In this document: one piece after another, positions 11,803-23,944 of the stretch
How positions within the stretch are numbered: position 1 is the first letter of the stretch
Layout: every line of letters starts with the position of its first letter
Assembly: GCA_027575805.1 (NCBI GenBank)
Contig: JANBPU010000001.1
Location: forward strand, 1-64,000
Source of the DNA: Mycoemilia scoparia
Lineage: Eukaryota; Kickxellomycota; Kickxellomycetes; Kickxellales; Kickxellaceae
Direction: 5' to 3'
Length of the DNA: 64,000 nucleotides
The notes under the pieces: model-generated
The model's input: only the letters and a program-made list of their open reading frames with translations
Database searches by the model: none
What the model was told of the DNA's origin: nothing
Program-made: the position numbers and the translations under genes

Positions 11803-12051
11803 ATATGGCTGAGTGGTCTCCTCTAAAAGGGCGCTAGGATATGGGTAGTTATTTTTGAAGGGCTATAGAGTCACTCATTTGGCTGTGGTTGTCTCTATCA
11901 ACATATGCACCCTTCAAAAATTATGATCCATATTACCTCGGATACTAACTAATCATCGCCTAGACTCCAGCTAAAATGCGTGGGTTGTGGACTGATTTTT
12001 CAGGGAATGCATGAGGGTGTCTGTCTGTTCCCCTTTGTTGGAGAACTTCCA
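11803..12051. repeat. MITE family B, interrupted by a family-A element
   Basis: The left part, GGTCTCCTCTAAAAGGGCGC, and the right part, CGCCTAGACTCCAGCTAAAA to CTTTGTTGGAGAACTTCC, match the uninterrupted copy at 48081-48236. The interruption is the family-A element at 11842-11930. Confidence 0.7.
11842..11930. repeat. MITE family A, copy A2, nested in family B
   Basis: Short copy of about 89 bp with ends TGGGTAGTTATTTTTGAAGG and CCTTCAAAAATTATGATCCA, flanked by TA on both sides (11840-11841 and 11931-11932). Removing it and one TA restores GGATATTACCTCGGATACT, which aligns with GTGTATTATCTTGGATACT in the intact B copy at 48 kb. This identifies TA as the target-site duplication. Confidence 0.75.
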
Positions 12052-12186
12052 ATACCCGGTGGGGAGGCACAAAAAGTGCAAGACCCATAACTTTACTATT
12101 GTATGACACTCTTGGGTTGTTGAGAACAAGTTGATAAGGGCCCAAGTTTTATTACAGTTATATTGTCTTTGTAGAATACCCTTAAA

Positions 12187-13154
12187 ATGCTACCATCTCT
12201 TCGAAACACTGTGCTCAACGCTGGCCAACCAATTAAGCTGCCTTTCCAGGTAAGCTATTTGTCATCGTCTCAGAGAATTTGAACATTTTAGAGCTTTGAA
12301 TTTGTGTTAATGCTCCCTGATTTAATTTTTATTAGTGTCGCCAAAAGCACAAGTTGCGAGTTCCAATCCAGCTACTTCGCAGTATACCCAGCCTGGGAAA
12401 AGAAGGTAGGAGGCAGTCTTTTGCGGACATGCGAGATATTATCCAACACAACCTAACATATCCCAGGATCATGCTAAACTGCAATCATTTTGATGTATTT
12501 TCAGGAGATGTTGTCGAAGTTCGTGGTAAGTATAGTGTCTCTTGAGCAAAGTAGTTAATGGCTTAAATATTAACCTAAATCCGAATTTTAAGCTGGCTAT
12601 ATGCGGAATACGTTATACCCAAAAAGAATGGCTATATACCAGCCAAGATATACTGGGCCAAAGAAACCCGAATCATATGTAGAGACAAAGGTATGACTAT
12701 ACATTGACGTCTCAATACAACCTTATGATATCTAATAGCTGAGTAATTTACAATTGCTTATGTAAAATCAACAACTATGAATGCTTTTTAGGCTAGTCCA
12801 AAAAAGACACTTGAACAACAGCAAAAAGAGATTCTCCAAAGACTACCAAAGATCAACTACGAAGAGGTTAGAGGAAAACTTGAACATCTCCCAACATTGG
12901 AATTTACCCGCAAGGTTCTTGAAACACAGCCATCTGCTACAGAGGAAGGCAGCAGCGACAACCAGGGTATATACGGTTCTGTAACACAAAGTGACATCGC
13001 CATGACGCTGCGTGACAAACACTTCTTACCAATTGACAAAGAGTGGGTCCAGATAGATTCTAAAATAAAGACACTTGGCAGCTTTGAATTTCTGGTCACT
13101 CTTCCAAACACAGAACCAGTGCGCCTTCAGCTACAGGTTACTAAGCATGAGTAG
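12187..13154 (+). CDS. MRPL50: Mitochondrial large-subunit ribosomal protein bL9m
   Basis: Four exons (12187-12249, 12336-12525, 12593-12690, 12792-13154) encode 237 residues. After a short presequence (MLPSLRNTVLNAG), the bL9 N-terminal domain appears: VFSGDVVEVRAGYMRNTLYP matches the bacterial L9 pattern VRxGYxRNxLxPxGxA. The C-terminal domain is also recognisable (GSVTQSDIAMTLRDK, then IKTLGSFEFLVTLPN). Both halves of the L9 fold are therefore present, separated by a Lys/Gln-rich helix. bL9 sits near the L1 stalk of the mitoribosome. The yeast counterpart is Mrpl50. Splice junctions are all GT-AG and preserve the domain reading frame. Confidence 0.9.
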
Positions 13155-14153
13155 AATGAAATAATGACAAGATAATACATTGACATACTGGTTTGATGCC
13201 TCCCAAAACTTTCCATTGACTTAGTTCTATAAAATTTGCTATTATCATGAATAAAATCAAATTCATAGATACAGACGTGTGTCCTAGCACACATTGGCTT
13301 GAGTGATCGATGAACAGGATCCCTTGCAGCCATCTGAACATGCTTCTGAGCTTTAACAAGTATGTTGTGTCCTTAGGTTTTTGTGGACAAGTATTTTACA
13401 AGATGCAGTTTAGTGCAGCATAGGATTAGCAACGACCTCGCATCCGACTATATGGATCATAATTTTTGAAGGGTGAATTTTTGGGACCAGTGATTATAGG
13501 GGAATTACAGCCAAATTGATGTCCAGTTTTACTAGCAAACTCTCACCCTTCAAAAATAATCGCCCATATATGTGTGGCAAAAAGACTCAGCAGATGGCTT
13601 CAGTTGCAAAAATGCGCGTGTAGGCCTTGGATGTGCCAATGGTTTGTTCTGCACTTGCTGGCCTGTAGGAACCACAGGGTTATTTAGAATTTGTAATCAC
13701 CTGCCTGTCCAGAAGATGTAGCATCTACTTGCACTCATATTCTGGATCCACACATTGGACACCATATGTGTGAATAAGCTGGTGTGTTGGGCGTATTCCC
13801 AAGTGTCGTAAACTTCAGGAACCCCCAGCTTTATGATGCTAAAGCAGAACTGATGGTATAGAACATCCCAGTTAGATTTTCTACTACTAGAGCAAAATAA
13901 TGCTGTATGTGGCGTGTGGTGGAGTGGTTGCTTTTGCGCAAAGCTGTGGGAACATCAAAGAGTGTGGGATTTGTTGATTAGCCTTGATTCGTGCTCTATT
14001 GGCTCAATATTAGAACAGCTCCCCAACCAAATCGAAAAATTTTATTTAGGCTTAGAAACCCCGAAAGCTAGTGGGTTACACCCTTTACTCTTTATTAAAA
14101 TTTACAGCTATATAAATTATAAGTAAATTAGCGCATTAGTATTATACTGCAAA
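13155..14153. other. Intergenic region upstream of eIF4A
   Basis: Contains a complete family-A element (13450-13569) and otherwise no gene-like structure. The last 60 bp include TATATAAATTATAAG, a TATA-like sequence about 45 bp before the eIF4A ATG. Confidence 0.55.
13450..13569 (+). repeat. MITE family A, copy A3 (best reference copy)
   Basis: Ends ATGGATCATAATTTTTGAAG and CCCTTCAAAAATAATCGCCC form an inverted repeat of about 25 bp. The interior includes ACAGCCAAATTGATGTCCAG, shared by the copies at 42.8 and 45.6 kb and, inverted, at 0.13 kb. No open reading frame. Confidence 0.75.
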
Positions 14154-15550
14154 ATGGCCGAGTAAGTTTCCTTCCTGACCCCTTTGCTTAAATGCATTTG
14201 CACTTCCATTCAATCTATAACTTGATGTAAACAAATCTCTGTATAGCGCTCAACTCCAAAACATTGAACAGAACGAAATCGAGGCAAGTGTCTACATAAT
14301 CTTACATCTCTAATTTGCAAAAAAAGCCATTGTATTGTGGCCTCCATCGTGTACAAGTGATTTAGATGCTAACACGTGAAAAATGCCTTCTTTTACCAAT
14401 TTAGACCAACTGGGAAGAGATCTGCGAAAGCTTCGATGACATGAGCCTCAAGGAGGAACTTCTCCGTGGTATCTATGCCTACGGTTTCGAACGCCCATCT
14501 GCTATCCAGTCTCGCGCCATCGTTCCTGTCCTCAAAAACAAAGATGTCATTGCCCAGGCTCAGTCCGGTACCGGTAAAACCGCTACTTTCTGCATTTCTA
14601 TTCTCCAGCAAATCGACCTCAGCCTTAAGAAGATCCAAGCCATCGTTATGGCCCCCACTCGTGAGCTTGCCTCTCAGATCCAAAAAGTCATGGAATCCCT
14701 TGGTGACTTCCTTAAGGTTGACGCCCATACCTGCATTGGTGGAACCAATGTTCAGGAGGATGCCAAGAAGCTCCAGTCTGGTGTCCACGTCGTTGTTGGT
14801 ACTCCAGGTCGTGTCTTTGACATGATCAACCGCAAGCATCTCAACACTGACCACGTCAAGATGTTTGTTCTTGATGAGGCCGACGAAATGCTTTCTCGCG
14901 GTTTCAAGGAGCAGATCTATGATGTCTTCCAGTCTCTCCCAACCACCGTTCAGGTTGTCCTCCTCTCTGCCACCATGCCCCAGGATGTCCTTGAAGTCAC
15001 CACCAAATTCATGCGTGATCCCATCCGCATTCTTGTTAAGCGCGATGAGCTCACCCTTGAAGGTATCAAGCAATTCTTTGTCAATGTAGAGAAGGACGAA
15101 TTCAAGTTCGACACTCTCATTGACTTGTACAGTACTTTCACAATCACCCAGGCTGTCATTTTCTGCAACACCCGCAGAAAGGTCGACAAAGTCACTGAAG
15201 ACCTTCGCAGCAGAGAATTCACAGTTTCTGCCCTCCACGGTGACATGGACCAATCTGATCGTGATATCATCATGAAGGAGTTCCGCTCCGGATCTTCCCG
15301 CGTTCTCATCACCACCGATCTTCTTGCTCGTGGTATTGATGTACAGCAGGTCTCCCTTGTTATTAACTACGATCTCCCCACTAATATGGAAAACTACATT
15401 CACCGCATTGGTCGTGGTGGTCGTTTCGGTCGCAAGGGTGTTGCCATCAACTTTGTTACCAACCAGGATAACGCCGCCCTTCTTGAGCTCCAGAAGTTCT
15501 ACAACACACAGATTGATGAGATGCCTGTCAACATTGCCGACCTCATATAA
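14154..15550 (+). CDS. TIF1: Translation initiation factor eIF4A (DEAD-box RNA helicase)
   Basis: Three exons (14154-14161, 14247-14283, 14405-15550) give 396 residues, the family length. All DEAD-box motifs are intact: the Q-motif region [12 protein letters not shown], motif [17 protein letters not shown] and TPGR, DEAD in [11 protein letters not shown], then ARGIDVQQV and HRIGRGGR. The C-terminus [19 protein letters not shown] is eIF4A-type rather than Fal1 or Dbp. It unwinds mRNA 5' leaders as part of eIF4F. The first exon is only 8 nt (ATG GCC GA). The second intron starts GC, not GT. Codon bias is as strong as in enolase. Confidence 0.96.
14284..14404 (+). other. GC-AG intron of the eIF4A gene
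   Basis: Exon 2 ends ...ATCGAG and the intron begins GCAAGTGTC and ends ACCAATTTAG. This junction gives ...NEIE-TNWEEI, in frame with the eIF4A N-terminus. No GT donor near it keeps the frame, and GCAAGT is the normal consensus of the rare GC donor class. Confidence 0.8.
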
Positions 15551-16833
15551 ATTGCACTCCCTTCCATATATACATTATCTTGTGTATTGATCCTTATTCA
15601 CCCCACCAAAGATATACAAGCGGGTTCTTTAAGAATCTTGTTTCCCTTTTAAAATAGTTTTTATTATATATTTTAAATGTAATGGCCTCATCACTGGCCG
15701 GTCTTTCAAAATTTACATGCTTTGCTGTGTTAAAATGGTGTAGTCTGCTACTATATGGTTTCCCAAATTAGGGTCTACTTAATACTATAACAAAATAATA
15801 TCCAGTATATTCTAAATATAATGTGGTGATATGTTGCTAGCATGTTTGGTATCCTGCATTACAAATAGTTTTAATTAATAAAAGGTCAACATGACTTTAT
15901 TTCACAACACAGCAGATAAAAATGTTAGCAAAAAATTAAAGTACACACATATAGTATAATCACAAATACTAGTACAAGGAACATGGCTATGGTTATAATA
16001 ATAGTATTAATATTGGCATCAGTGCTCACAAAAAGCCTTGAGTCAATCATTATCCAAGAATATCGTATAACAACGCGTTGCCACTGCACACATCACCCAG
16101 ATGGTCTGCTTTAAAGCCTTGCCAGGACTGAGGATGATGTGTGGCCACACTTTCCCATTATAAATCCATAACTATGACCATGTCCTATGCAGCAACAGCA
16201 ACAATACGACAAGCATCATGGTTGTGGTAAATTTACAGCGTTCATATATACATATATATATATCAATTAGAAGTGCAAGCACTGCAGTTGAAGGAAAACA
16301 AGTAGTATAGTTAAAATACTACATTGTTTATAAACTATTTTTCCAGGAACCACCCACAGCCAATATGTGGCCAATCGGCTGTGAAACTTGCCCATATAAA
16401 TGCTCCAAGTCCTGTTCAAATAACAGTTTTTGAGAATATGGTCGTATTTCACTTGTAATTGGCCATGAAATAGCAGATTCTCCCTTGAAAGGGATTAGAC
16501 CAGTACCCCAGGCCTCCTTAAAATTTGGTCCATAAACCACATATTTTAGGTTTCTATTAGAGAGACTATCCTGGTACACTTCTAGAGAAGACTATAGCAT
16601 AAAAATTATATACTGTATATTATATTTTTTTGATAATTGTTTTTTGGGGAGCCCATTTTTGTTCAGTGCTTTGAGATTTTTAGCCATCTGGGATCTGATA
16701 AATGGGTAGTAAATTCGGCATTTTTGAATGGGAGTTGCAAATAATGAAATTACTAATAGTAAAGGAGATATAAAGTATATAAATGTAGAGTACAAAAAGG
16801 TTTGAATAAATATTTAAAAATGCGATTTTTGGG
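15551..16833. other. Convergent intergenic region, repeat fragments
   Basis: AT-rich, 1.3 kb between the 3' ends of eIF4A and the coiled-coil gene. It holds a family-C-like fragment (about 16340-16400, CCACCCACAGCCAATATGTG) and a degenerate family-B copy (about 16465-16606). No gene seen. Confidence 0.5.
16465..16606. repeat. MITE family B, diverged copy
   Basis: Starts near AGCAGATTCTCCCTTGAAAG and ends near ACACTTCTAGAGAAGACTA, with TTTGGTCCATAAACCACAT inside. Same order of blocks as other B copies but more mismatches. Confidence 0.5.
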
Positions 16834-19800
16834 TTAAGGGGCACAATATGTTTTTATAAGTTTTAATGCAGGCTTTAACAGGGATTGATATTTGGCAGAA
16901 TCATTTGATGGGGCATTCATAATCTCCACCATGCGATTGTACATTTTGTCTGTATACTCTGCCTTGTCTGGTTTTGACCACAGGCATATTTCCGTAAAGA
17001 CTTGATATAACTCTTTGGCCTCATCAGCTCCCTTTTCTTTTGAATAAATGTCAAATAGTCCCGATATGATGGACTCAAGACTGTGGATGAACAATTGTAA
17101 GGGAGAGCTCAAAGAGATACCATTGTTCTGCTCCTGCTGTGGCTTTATCAGAACTAGAGGCCACACCGCAGCCATGTTGGCAATTACAGGAAGTACGTGC
17201 GGTTTGTCGACTGCCTCGATTAGCAATTCGGTACAAAAAACTCTACACCTCATAAGATCGGCCGATAGATAACAGAAGGTGCTGAATATTCTGGTCAGCA
17301 TACAGGCCAATGAAACCGAATCGTTGTTGTTGAGGATTATATGAAGACATATATTTTGGGCTATACTCTCAACCCAGGAGCCCTTTTGCTGCTTATATCC
17401 AATGTTCCACAATGCAAGAGCGACATTGGCTTCGAAGAACGGAACGCCCTTAGGTAATGGTTTGGAGATTACCGTTTCATTAGTACAGGTGCTTAAACCT
17501 TTATCATTGTTATCTTGTGGGTTCCGGAGAGCTTCTGGGAGTATTGGTACGGATTTGGCACTCTGGCCTCCTTGGGGTTTTGAAAGCATTTTGCTTAGCG
17601 AAGTCACAAATGTGCTTGGGTCTATATCAAGAATCGGCCTTTGCATTTGCTGAATTGAACTGATGAACACTTGTGGCTGCTCATACAGATATTCCATAAA
17701 CCGGTTAGCTCTGCTTGTGTCATTCAGCCTCATGTCACACAGGTGTCTCTTTATTGTAACAAGGGTAATGGGTGTCGACTTAGTAGATGACTTGGGCTTT
17801 CCTTTTCCAGCATCCAGTTTGCGGGCTCCAGTGGTTGCTGGTGTGCGGTTCTTTGGGGTTTCAAGGAATGATGTGGCGATAGATGAAAAGTACATCGGAG
17901 ACCCGAATTCTTGAGAATGAGGCCCTGTCTTGGGCCTTTTGTAGGTATCTACCCCAACTTCGCCTCCTCCATCACTGTTTCTCTTTCTCTGTGCGGCTGA
18001 TGAGCGTGTGCTGCCTGTATTCCGCAAGCTATCATTGCAATTTAGGCCTCTGGAAGGAGTCATTAGGTGATCCCCTATAATAGGGTTAAGGGGCGCATGG
18101 ATTCCACTTGATATCCTTAGTTCTCGTAATTGAAGTTGTTGTTCTGCAATAAGTTCAAGGAGAGCAGCCCTTTCCTTACGCAGCTGTACGATATCCTCTT
18201 TATGGTATGTTGGTACACCAGTATCTGCTGGTGGTGTTGGCGTTGATCTTGTTTGTGTACGGGAAGACGATGCATTTCGCAGCTTCATTGTATTTAGGTC
18301 ATCTTCGCGCAGTCGAGCGACTTCGCGTTCTAACCTTTCAATTGTTGCATCGCGCTTCTCAATCTGAACTCTGAGCTCCTGTGCTTCAACTACATAGTCA
18401 ATTCGTGGTGCCACATCTCTGTTTTCTGTACTATTCCTAATAGCACTAAGCGCGTTTTTTGCAACAATGAGCTCTTCGTCTTTCTTTTCAACCTGGGCTT
18501 TTAGTTCATCAATTTCCTGCTGGGCCGCTGCCATCTTGCCACGTGGCTTCCGCTTTTCAAGTGGCTGCTCGCGCTTAAGTTCCTCAAGCTCGACCTGAAA
18601 ACTTTTGGCTATATCTTGGTAATATCTGAGCTCTTGTTCTAGTCGAGCGGCCTGCTGAACCACCTGGGATATCTCTATATCTGGAGTGGAGTTGCTTTTC
18701 TTTTCAAGCTGTTTTTGGAGCTCAGCTATAATTTTGTCTTTTTTACCAAGTTCCTTCTGCTTTTGGCTAAGCGCCTGTCGCAAGGCTAACATCTTTTCTT
18801 TGTTCTCTTCTTTTAGCTTGGCTTTCGTTTTTTGAACCAACTGTTGCGCTGACTCGATCTTAGAACTGAATGTCTTGATTTGGCGCTCCAAATCATCTAT
18901 CTGGACTTGCTTCATTCCAGAATCCATTTCAAGCTCTATGCACTTTTCCTGTTCCTTGACAAGGTCACTTTTGTGTCTCTCGATTTCTTGCTGGAGCCTC
19001 TCGACCTCTTTGTCATGTTTCCCTTGGGATTCAACCAAGGACTTATCAAGCTTTACTCGAAGTGTCATGACTTCAGCTCTTGCATTTGATTTAGCCGCAT
19101 CGCGCTGAATCCTTAAAGATTTTATGGTGCCATCTCGCTTTGTGATCTCATCCTTGAGCTTCTCTATTTCAGCACTAAGGAAAGATGCTTTTGGGTATGG
19201 TTTTGTTACCGTTTTCTCTCCTTGGGATTTGGAAGCCTATTCACACACACAGATATATATATATATAGGAACAGTCAGTTAGTTTTACAAACATATTGAG
19301 GCTATCTCGCTCCTCTAAAGGGATTGAACCCACTTTTAAATGAAAGGTGTTCACTATCATACAATATATGAAGGTCAATGGGATTGTGTACCTGTATTTC
19401 AGAAAGCTTGGACTCCAGGTCTTCTCTAATTGCTCGAATGCTTGATAGCTCATTTTCTCTTCTCTGCAGCAATTTTCGTGTAGACTCAGCTTCAGCTTGT
19501 ATTTCTTTGCACTCAAAAACCTTGGACTCCAGATCACGCTGGGACATAGCATTTAGCCTTTGGAGCTTCTGTGCTTCCTCTTTAAGCTTACTGATTTCTT
19601 CATTTGCTTGTGCCAAGTCTAGAAATAGGGCGTATAGTTGTGCATGTTATCAGCCAGAAGTCGTGAATTTAACCAATGGACCTTTTATTTTGTGTGTATA
19701 TCTGTACATATATTATAAAGCGTCCTTACCTTTCTGCTGCTTATTATACACACGAAGCAGTCTGCTGGTATTGACAACAGTTTCCTTGAAGGAACGAATA

Positions 19801-19943
19801 TTTTTGATATTTATGGACATGGCATTATCCTCTAAGTTTGGTTCATTTACCTCGTACGGGTCTGAGGCCAAAGCTTTGTCTGGGCTTGCAGAAGTATGGT
19901 TTTCAGAACGAAGCTTCTGGGCAGTGGATGTTGAATCGCTCAT
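16834..19943 (-). CDS. Long coiled-coil protein with conserved-looking C-terminal helical region
   Basis: Three exons (19730-19943, 19392-19618, 16834-19236) encode 947 residues. Residues about 70-410 are Lys/Glu/Gln heptad-rich coiled coil. A Ser/Thr/Pro-rich linker follows, then a predicted helical domain (about 560-940) with few charges and blocks such as IKRHLCDMRL, RMVE and IANMAAVWPLVLI. I do not recognise the family firmly. The arrangement of an N-terminal coiled coil and C-terminal helical repeat, with an ...AAVWPLVL block, recalls metazoan ICE1 of the little elongation complex. That is only a resemblance from memory. Other options are a spindle-pole or Golgi tether protein. Both introns have GTAAGG/GTACAC donors and keep the frame. 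The promoter side faces RSP5. Confidence 0.75.
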
Positions 19944-21133
19944 TATAGCAAGCAGTCAACTCAATGCAAGACCTTGGGTTAGCAAAAATGTGTGAAATCG
20001 TCGAACAAGGCTTTAAGTGTAAAAGGTAAAAATGGTAGAGTGAGGGAAAATAGCCTAACAATTTTTGCTCTTTGAAGTACTATTGAAATAAGCAGACCGT
20101 GTTGATTGGCTGAGAGCCCACCATAAGGTATTGCCCACCCACGGCCTGATCAAATATCTTTGGCTTTTCTAGAGCAGCTTGATGACCACCAGGCCAATGC
20201 ACCTGCCTGAGCTTAATAATGTGCATCCGAGTAGGAAAATAAAGACCCTATTGTACAAATGCTAATGTATCTTCTCACCTTCAGGATGAAAGAATATATA
20301 TATGCGTGTGTGACTTAGTGGTGATGGTAGGTAGACATACAAGCGCCATCAGTCCAAAGATTTGAGCACCCCCCTTTTCTTAAAGATGTTGACCGAGAAA
20401 TCCATACAATAAGATGTGTATCGAAAATGATGTAGTAGTAATAGTAGTAGTCTTGATGGTGGTCGTAGGAAGTAGTGCTATGTGTTCTTGGGAGGTGGCA
20501 CTGCTTCTGGTGGCCTTAGGAAACTTCCTTCGTGTAATGCTTGTGTATCCTGTAGTCATAGCAGCATAACAGACAGTTTGAACTCCAGAGCAAAATAGAT
20601 AGGTGCTTATGGCACCAACCACATGATCTGGGCATAAATCACTTCCTGCAAAGCAGCGTTTTCACTAGCCACCAAGCTTCTTCAAGGAAAGAGAAGTTCT
20701 ACACTACCACATACCTGTAGATCCCAGCGATCACTAGAAAATGAATCCAAAGAGCTGATGGGGCACACCCGGATGCTAGACCTGCTGCGACTGCTGGTCT
20801 AATGTGTGTATGATGTATCTTCGATAAAGAACTTTAGTCGGACCAAGGCTTGCTTGGGCTGCTCAGTACCAAGTGCTTTTTGGGCCTTGGCACTTGATGC
20901 TATGTAATATTCCTAAAAAGCTTTGTAATACATGCTGGGGTTTTCTGGGCTGCCTTGTTCGTAGTGGAGCTAAGCCCTGATTACCACTATAGTTTTTGAT
21001 GCAGTAAGAAAAATAGACTCACCTCAAAGTTTGGACTGTTTGTAAAGTGCTTTGGTTTTTTCTTCTCGTTTTATGGACCTTTCTTTTCCTTTTATTTTTC
21101 CTTGTTTTCAATAGACCTCCTATACCCACCAAC
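19944..21133. other. Divergent region between coiled-coil gene and RSP5
   Basis: About 1.2 kb. It must contain both promoters. A minus-strand open frame (20380-20622) and a hydrophobic stretch upstream of it (about 20640-20810) can be read, but no start codon, family match or consistent exon structure was found. I therefore call no gene. Confidence 0.5.
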
Positions 21134-23944
21134 ATGTCCCAAAGCTCAGACACTCGGTAATTTAGCATTTTCTTCAAGGTTACCTTTTGGTGGGGCTATC
21201 CTCCATTTCTTGGCATTCCTGGACCCAGGCTAACACCACTAATTTCTTTGCATATAGGCGCTTGAAAATTACGGGTAACTAAGACACACAGCACTTTGGA
21301 AGAACTATGCAAAAGACTGGCCCTGGATTGCACCACGTAGTCCATTGCTATATACTGATTTCTTTATTTTACCATATGCTTAGTTGTTGCCGCTGAAGGA
21401 CTCTACAAGCGAGATATGTTCCGTAAGTACTGCTGGCTCCATGCAGCAGCTGTAACAACCATGTCGTCAAAAGGCACGAACTTACACCCAAGTGGTTCTA
21501 AATTATAGGACTTCCCGACCCTTTTGCTGTAATGACTGTTGATGGCGAGCAGACCCACACCACCTCAGTGATGAAGCGCACCCTCACGCCTTACTGGAAC
21601 GAGAGTTTCATCATGTAAGTAGTGACGCACATCTCTTGTGCATACACAATAGCCCCTTCTCTGCCTTTCTGGTTCCATTTATTCTTCTCTGCATCCCTTT
21701 GTCTATTTTTGCCCGTCGCATTCAAATTTTAAGGCACATAAAACCTAGCAGCCTTTACAACAATTACTCTTGTCTGGACATTTAGAAACGCCCGCTCTTC
21801 AAGTGTCGTCGCTATACAGGTGTTTGACCAGAAAAAATTCAAAAAGAAAGGTCAAGGTTTTTTGGGTGTCATTAACTTCCAAATTGGTCAGCACCTCAAC
21901 TTGAGCGTTCCCGGAGAAAGTGAGTATAATTACCTATGTGTTCATGTATATATCTCGGCTTACTAAAATCATATAATACAAGCGTTTGTCTATAACTTCC
22001 CTCTGTGCCTCTACGATTCCAGAAACAATACACCAAGAACTAAAGAATTCCAATAGTGCAGAACCCGTCCAGGGCCGTCTTATAGTACAACTGGATATGA
22101 ATATCAATTCAAACCAACCCAGTGTTCCGACTCGCATACAACCAGCAGCCCAGGCCGGGCCCCCACAGAGACAAGATGTGCAGCAGGCTGCTAGGACCGA
22201 TGTAAGCACGAGACCTTCCCAGGCGCCGCCTTCTGTTTCAGCCACCCCAGCTCAGACACAGCAATTTGATGAATCTCTGCCCCAAGGGTGGGAGCAGCGT
22301 GTCGACCATTCTGGTCGTATATATTATGTTGACCATACGAAACGGCAAACTACATGGCGGCGCCCAACGCTAGGCTCGTCGGCCAATGGGTATCCTGCCA
22401 ATGTATCAGAAGCACAGCGCCGCCAACATCAGAACAGAAGATTGCCGGGGTCTGATGCCAATAGTGGCACTGAAAGCACTCTGGTGAATTCGACACTTGG
22501 TGCATTGCCATCAGGGTGGGAGCAGCGCCATACACCGGAAGGGCGACCTTATTTTGTCAATCATCTCGCTCGTACAACTACTTGGGAAGATCCTCGTGTT
22601 AGAAACCCCAGCTCAGTAAGTGGAGCAAGAGCAGCAGCAATTGCAGGAATAGCTAACCAGACAGCAGCACAGCTCGGCCCCATGCCCTCTGGATGGGAAA
22701 TGCGGCTAACAAACCAGGGTAGAGTGTACTTTGTTGACCACAATACAAAAACCACTACGTGGGATGATCCGCGCTTGCCCAGCAACTTAGACCAAAATGT
22801 TCCTCAATATAAGCGTGACTTCCGGAGAAAGTACATTTATTTCCGATCACAGATGGCCATGCGTCCTTTGCCAGGCCAGTGTCATGTAAAAGTACGCCGT
22901 AATGAAATATTTGGTGATGCTTTCAATTCGATAATGAGATTACCTGTAACCGAGCTCAAGAAGCGACTGATGATAAAATTTGACGGGGAGGATGGGCTTG
23001 ATTATGGTGGCGTTTCTCGTGAATTTTTCTTACTCGTCTCGCATGATATGTTCAACCCAGAGTATTGCTTGTTCCAGTATTCTGCTCATGACGAGTACAC
23101 GCTTCAAATTAATCCCCATTCTGATGTTAATCCAGAACATCTTAACTATTTCCGCTTTATCGGGCGCACTCTAGGGTTGGCTATATTCCACCGCCGTTTC
23201 CTAGATGCATTCTTTACAACATCCTTCTACAAAATGATCCTTAAAAAGCCCATCACCCTTGAGGACATGCAAGGGGTGGATGCAGAAATGTATAACAGTC
23301 TCAAGTGGGTGTTGGATAATGATGTCACGGACATGGGATTCACTTTCACAGTTGAAGATGATCACTTTGGTGAAAGAGATGAAATAGAGCTCAAGGAGGG
23401 AGGAAAAGACATTGAGGTCACCGAAGAAAACAAACAGGAATTTGTCGACCTTAAAGTTCGATATCTCATCTGTGACAGAGTAAAGGAGCAATTTGATGCA
23501 TTCTTGAGCGGCTTCCATGAATTGATCCTTCCCGATCTTATCCAGGTATTTGATGAGCGAGAGCTTGAACTTCTAATTGGTGGTCTTGCCGACATTGATA
23601 TGGATGACTGGAAGAAACATACAGACTACCGTGGTTATACTGAATCAGACCAAGTTGTGCAGTGGTTCTGGAAGTGTGTAAAAGAGATGGATGCAGAGCA
23701 CCAGGCTCGTTTGCTTCAATTCACCACTGGTACATCCCGAATTCCTGTCAATGGTTTCAAGGACCTCCAGGGTAGTGATGGACCTCGACGATTCACCATT
23801 GAGAAGTCTGGGGATACAGTGGCCCTTCCGAAGAGTCACACATGCTTTAATAGGATTGACCTGCCTCCTTATACAGAATACGATACCCTAAAGAATAAAC
23901 TTACATTGGCGATTGAAAATACTGTAGGCTTTGGCCAAGAGTAA
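21134..23944 (+). CDS. RSP5: NEDD4-family HECT E3 ubiquitin ligase Rsp5
   Basis: Six exons (21134-21156, 21258-21274, 21384-21422, 21509-21614, 21786-21919, 22023-23944) encode 746 residues. Domains in order: a C2 domain ([40 protein letters not shown]); three WW domains ([60 protein letters not shown]); and a complete HECT domain with catalytic Cys714 in [16 protein letters not shown]. This is the yeast Rsp5 / S. pombe Pub1 layout, acting in endocytosis and sorting of membrane proteins through PY-motif adaptors. Exons 1-3 are only 23, 17 and 39 nt. In WW1 the second-half consensus Pro-neighbour reads TTWRRP. Confidence 0.95.

Larger units (their letters stand above)
11293..12186. other. Divergent intergenic region between VPS1 and mitochondrial bL9
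   Basis: Carries promoters for both flanking genes and a nested repeat: a family-B element (about 11803-12051) with a family-A element inserted in it. An ATA/ATAGT-rich stretch lies at 11341-11372. No gene seen. Confidence 0.6.

Noticed and set aside
14393..15403. 336-codon open frame antisense to eIF4A
   Set aside because: Same reason: an artefact of the biased codon use in the sense eIF4A frame.
20380..20820. Hydrophobic minus-strand segments that briefly suggested a Pmp3-like membrane peptide
   Set aside because: The Gly-Cys-containing stretch does not align with the Pmp3 proline motif. No start codon exists upstream, and the possible splice pairs give conflicting frames.
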